NCBI GenBank assembly: GCA_003160265.1
Contig: PLQY01000093.1
Coordinates: 13,167-21,210 of the forward strand
DNA from: Peptococcaceae bacterium
GTDB lineage: Bacteria > Bacillota > DSM-12270 > Thermacetogeniales > Thermacetogeniaceae
Length of the DNA: 8,044 nucleotides
Direction: 5' to 3'
Shown: in pieces, positions 5,206-8,044 of the stretch
How positions within the stretch are numbered: position 1 is the stretch's first letter
Layout of the letters: each line of letters starts with the position of its first letter
Notes under the pieces: generated by a model
Told to the model about the DNA's origin: nothing
Seen by the model: only the letters and a program-made list of their open reading frames with translations
Database searches by the model: none
Translations under genes and position numbers: made by a program

Positions 5206-7311
5206 CTAAAAGTCGAAGTAGCCGTGGGGGAATTCGAGCGGAGCGGGTGTTGAATACTTCGCGGCGCCGCCGGTGACCTGCTGCCCGCCAAACGGGGTGT
5301 TCAGGTTGCCCAAGCCGAAGTACTGGTTGAGGACGGACAGGCCTACGTACCCAATAGAGTCCGACCCGTGATGAGCAGTCTCGATCACGCCGGCAAAAGC
5401 GATCGTGGGGTCATTCGCCGGAGCATATTCGATAAAAAGACCATTAACCAAGTCCTGCGCCCCACCGGTTTCCGCCGACCCGGTCTTGGCAGCCACCTTT
5501 ACGGGATAGTTCAAGAAAAGCAAGCCGCTGGTACCCATGGGATCCGTCGCGCCCGCCATCGCCTGGCGGACGGTGGCCATGACCTGGTTGAAGTCCATTG
5601 TGCCGGCGGCGTCGACTGCGGCGCTGTGCACCATCTGCGGCCCGAACTTGGCTACCATCTTGCCGCTGGAGTCATCGATCTCCTGCACAAGGTAGGGGCG
5701 CATCCGCTGCCCGTTATTGGCCAGTTGCTGAACATAGTTGGCTATTTCGATCGGGGTAAAGGCGTTGGCGCCCTGGCCGATGGCCATGTTGAAGGTCTCG
5801 AATGGCTGCCAGTTGACGTAGAAGTTGTATTTGATCCGGTAATCCTCATCGAGAGAGAGCTGAGCGGACTTCTGCTGGGCGAGCAGGTCGGACTTCTGCT
5901 GGGCGGTGGTGGCCGACGCCAGCAGGGCGGTGTATTTGTTGTTCAGCGCCGTCTCCTGGCCCTGATACCACTTGCGCCAATAGAGATCTTGCTGTGTTTT
6001 CTGCTGATCGGGGCTTGACAATATACCGGTGACCTCCCCCGGCAAGTCGATCCCGGTCGGCTGGTCCAGGCCGAACTCATGGGCGACCTTGGCTATCAGG
6101 TCGGCGCCGGCCCTGCGCCCGGCATCCATGAAGTAGACGTCGCAAGAGCGGGCCATCGCCTTGAAGAAGTTGGTCACGCCATCCACCTCCCAGCAGGAGG
6201 GGTAGGGAGGGAACCAGTAACGGCCGGTACAGTCCACCGTGGTGTTGAGGGTGATATTGCCGGAGGCCAGGGCGGCCATGCCGGTGATCGCCTTGAAGGT
6301 CGAACCAGGGGCGTAGAGGCTGCTGATCGCCCTGTTGATCATCGGGGACGCCGACCCGGCCGGAGGGTCGATGTACTTCCTGACCGTGGCATCATCCACC
6401 GGCGGCACCAGGGCGTTGGGGTCGAAGTTGGGGCGGCTGGTCATCGCCAGCACGGCGCCGGTCTTCACGTCCAGGGCCACGGCGGCTCCGGCTACGGCGT
6501 CATACCCCTCGCCCCGCAGCATTTTCAGGGTGCTGTCCATGCTGGTATCCATCGTCTCCTGTAAATTGTTGTCGATGGTCAGCACCAGCTTGTCTCCCTG
6601 GACCGGGGGAACCGTGATCAGGTTGGCGTGCGGTACCGGGCGTCCGGAGACGTCCACCTCCTCCTCCTGGAAGCCGTCTCTCCCACGCAGGTAGCTCTCA
6701 TACTGGGACTCCAGCCCGGACTTGCCGATCAGGTCTCCCAACTGGTAATTCTCGTCCTGGTGCTGCGCCAGCTCGTCGCTGCTGATATCCCCGATATAGC
6801 CCAGAAGATGGCTGGCCACCGTACCTTCAGGGTACTCACGGACAAGACTCTTCCCGATCTGCACCCCGGGCAATTCCTGCCGGTGCTCCTCCAGGCGTTC
6901 CACCACGTCCATGGAGACATCCTGCTTGATCACCACCGACTGGTCGGGTTGGCCGGACTGTTGGGCGTCATCGAGCAGCTTCTGGATATAAGGGGCGTCG
7001 ATATCCGGGTAGGTGTCATGCACCAGGGTGGCCAGGTTGTCGATAGCGCTGCCGGTGATCTGCTGCGGCACGATGGAGATGGCGTCGACGATCTTGTTGG
7101 ATGCCAGGATGGTGCCCTTGGAGTCGACGATATCGCCGCGAGGGGCGAGGACCGGAAAAAACCGGAACTGGTTCAGGGCAGCTTCGGTGCGGTACTTGGA
7201 CGTATCCAGGAGTTGCAGGGTGACCAGCCGGACCACGATCACTCCGAACACGGCAATGGTCAGCCACTTGAAAAACTTCTGGTTATTCTCCAGTCTCCGG
7301 TTTACGATCAT
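5206..7311 (-). CDS. mrdA: Class B penicillin-binding protein 2 (elongation transpeptidase)
   Basis: A 701-residue bitopic PBP. A cytoplasmic basic start is followed by one transmembrane helix (about 14-35). The pedestal/dimerisation region (about 50-230) contains APRGDIVDSKG (56-66) and LGDLIGKSGLESQYE (191-205). The transpeptidase domain carries all three active-site motifs: S337-T-F-K340, S389-C-D391 and K609-T-G611. It crosslinks peptidoglycan stems outside the membrane and should act with RodA (1556-2692) and MreCD. Between WYQG (448-451) and the conserved ETFNMAIGQG (505-514) lies an insertion of about 55 residues that is Gln/Ala/Lys-rich, probably helical, and absent from E. coli PBP2, where these blocks are nearly adjacent. 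The ATG at 7311 has AGGTGAG at about 6 nt, overlapping the mreD stop, so the genes are translationally coupled. A SpoVD/FtsI role is less likely given the mre context and no visible PASTA repeats. Confidence 0.93.
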   Translation of the reverse strand: MIVNRRLENNQKFFKWLTIAVFGVIVVRLVTLQLLDTSKYRTEAALNQFRFFPVLAPRGDIVDSKGTILASNKIVDAISIVPQQITGSAIDNLATLVHDTYPDIDAPYIQKLLDDAQQSGQPDQSVVIKQDVSMDVVERLEEHRQELPGVQIGKSLVREYPEGTVASHLLGYIGDISSDELAQHQDENYQLGDLIGKSGLESQYESYLRGRDGFQEEEVDVSGRPVPHANLITVPPVQGDKLVLTIDNNLQETMDTSMDSTLKMLRGEGYDAVAGAAVALDVKTGAVLAMTSRPNFDPNALVPPVDDATVRKYIDPPAGSASPMINRAISSLYAPGSTFKAITGMAALASGNITLNTTVDCTGRYWFPPYPSCWEVDGVTNFFKAMARSCDVYFMDAGRRAGADLIAKVAHEFGLDQPTGIDLPGEVTGILSSPDQQKTQQDLYWRKWYQGQETALNNKYTALLASATTAQQKSDLLAQQKSAQLSLDEDYRIKYNFYVNWQPFETFNMAIGQGANAFTPIEIANYVQQLANNGQRMRPYLVQEIDDSSGKMVAKFGPQMVHSAAVDAAGTMDFNQVMATVRQAMAGATDPMGTSGLLFLNYPVKVAAKTGSAETGGAQDLVNGLFIEYAPANDPTIAFAGVIETAHHGSDSIGYVGLSVLNQYFGLGNLNTPFGGQQVTGGAAKYSTPAPLEFPHGYFDF
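5865..5904. repeat. 16-bp direct repeat inside the PBP2 insertion
   Basis: CGGACTTCTGCTGGGC occurs at 5865-5880 and again at 5889-5904, a 24-bp period that keeps the reading frame. It encodes the repeated peptide AQQKS (AQQKSDLL, then AQQKSAQL) on the minus strand, consistent with a small in-frame duplication. Confidence 0.75.
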
Positions 7312-7318
7312 GTTTGGC

Positions 7319-7843
7319 TCACCTGTAGATTATTTTACCGGGTTGCACGATCTCCACCCGCCCGGGAACGGGGCCGCCGAACAGCCTGGCCAGCGGCCTG
7401 AATAGCAAGGAGGCAAGACAGGCATCGTAGAGAGCGCCGGTGGCGGAGAGATGCCATAACAGGCGTATGTTCAGCGACGAATCGAGTATGCCCTGCCCTA
7501 GCGAGTAGACGGCGCCGGCGACGAAACTTCCGGCCAGCACCAGGGAAAAGACCACCAGAACGTTGTCTAGATTGACCCGGCGCTCTAGGCGCCCCATCAG
7601 GTAGCCAACGACAAAGCCGCTCAGCGCCCCAAGACCGAGATAATGGCCCCCGAGCAGGTCCTGCGCCAGGCCCGCTGCAAAACCCACTACTCCACCGGCA
7701 AGGGGGCCATAGAAGAGAGCGTTGAAGATGACCAGCACGAGCAGCAGGTCGGGTGAGACACCGCCGAGGCGCAAGAAGGGCAGGATGGTGGTCTGCAATA
7801 TTAAAGAGATGATAAAAGCCAGCGCAATAGAAACGAAACGCAT
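7319..7843 (-). CDS. mreD: MreD, rod-shape-determining membrane protein
   Basis: A 174-residue, very hydrophobic protein with about five or six predicted membrane helices, typical of MreD. It links the MreB/MreC scaffold to the RodA-PBP2 synthase in the side-wall machinery. Family-like features are the N-terminal helix ending in QTTILPFLRLGGVSPDLLL (about 17-35) and the glycine-rich GPLAGGVVGFAAGLAQDLLG (about 46-65). The start at ATG 7843 is preferred over the in-frame ATG at 7864: GGGGAGG sits 6 nt before 7843 and lies inside the extra codons, whereas nothing like a ribosome-binding site precedes 7864. It lies 60 bp after the mreC stop and 7 bp before PBP2, whose ribosome-binding site overlaps the mreD stop. 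The protein looks complete. Confidence 0.9.
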   Translation of the reverse strand: MRFVSIALAFIISLILQTTILPFLRLGGVSPDLLLVLVIFNALFYGPLAGGVVGFAAGLAQDLLGGHYLGLGALSGFVVGYLMGRLERRVNLDNVLVVFSLVLAGSFVAGAVYSLGQGILDSSLNIRLLWHLSATGALYDACLASLLFRPLARLFGGPVPGRVEIVQPGKIIYR

Positions 7844-7903
7844 GCCGGTCCTCCCCTCCCCCATTCTCGAGGTTTCAGTGCTCCGCTATTGTGTCTGGTC
7901 TGT

Positions 7904-8044
7904 CTACTGTGTCTGACCTGTCCACTGCCCTTGATTCGACCACTGCGTCTGCGTTATCGACTGAGACGGAGGCGCCCATCGTGTCGGAGCTGTCGTCGAC
8001 GTCGCTACCGGTTGCGTCGGTGCCGGTTGCGTCGACGTCGGTGC
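7904..8044 (-). CDS. mreC: MreC C-terminal tail (gene runs off the window)
   Basis: The last 46 codons of a gene ending with TAG at 7906-7904, in frame with the window edge. The peptide is low-complexity and rich in Thr, Pro, Gln, Ser and later Trp (for example APTSTQPAPTQP and TQTQWSNQGQWTGQTQ), without charged residues apart from one Arg. No conserved MreC domain is visible, so the call rests on position directly upstream of mreD in the mre operon order. MreC is a bitopic scaffold with an extracytoplasmic beta-domain, and a disordered C-terminal tail would extend from it on the outer face of the membrane. The coding DNA is repetitive (ACGTCGACG and CAACCGG recur), which suggests slippage-prone growth of the tail. 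Confidence 0.7.
   Translation of the reverse strand, partial: APTSTQPAPTQPVATSTTAPTRWAPPSQSITQTQWSNQGQWTGQTQ

Noticed and set aside
6628..7401. Open frame of 257 codons on the plus strand over the PBP2 5' half and mreD end
   Set aside because: Antisense shadow of PBP2 with no recognisable domain or ribosome-binding site.
7844..7864. Upstream ATG start for mreD giving seven extra residues
   Set aside because: The extra codons contain the strong GGGGAGG ribosome-binding site for the ATG at 7843, and nothing similar precedes 7864.

Overview
The window reads as a chromosomal core region of a moderately GC-rich, endospore-forming Firmicute of the Clostridia (Peptococcaceae- or Moorella-like). 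This rests on gene order and family resemblance, since no species can be named from the sequence. All genes lie on the minus strand, so transcription runs from high to low coordinates. The order is mreC (3' end) - mreD - class B PBP (mrdA/PBP2-like) - minC - minD - minE - rodA - spoIVFA-like LytM protein - radical-SAM protein of the TIGR03960 type (5' end). It is close to the Bacillus mreBCD-minCD-spoIVFAB neighbourhood, with the clostridial additions of PBP2, minE and RodA.

Right part (8044-5206): elongasome genes. The MreC end and MreD are membrane scaffold parts. MreD and PBP2 are translationally coupled, with the PBP2 ribosome-binding site overlapping the mreD stop. The gap after PBP2 (5205-4968) holds a heptameric repeat, a probable weak terminator and a long-range inverted repeat just upstream of minC.

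Middle (4967-2780): a complete MinC-MinD-MinE division-site system. MinC has an unusually long, basic linker. A roughly 120-bp palindromic element separates minC from minD. minD and minE are 13 bp apart.

Left part (2692-1): rodA has its own good sigma-A-type promoter, which also decides its start codon. RodA and PBP2 form the glycosyltransferase/transpeptidase pair of cell elongation. Next comes a membrane-anchored, catalytically degenerate LytM protein matching SpoIVFA, preceded by a near-consensus sigma-E-type (mother-cell sporulation) promoter and followed by a strong hairpin terminator. The expected partner protease gene spoIVFB is not next to it; a 277-bp AT-richer gap and then the TIGR03960 gene follow.

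Most of the window is conserved housekeeping DNA and I see no wholly new system. The points worth a second look are the sigma-E promoter with an orphaned, zinc-ligand-less SpoIVFA, the minC/minD palindrome that reaches into the minC stop codon, the insertion in PBP2, the MinC linker, and the intergenic heptamer repeats.
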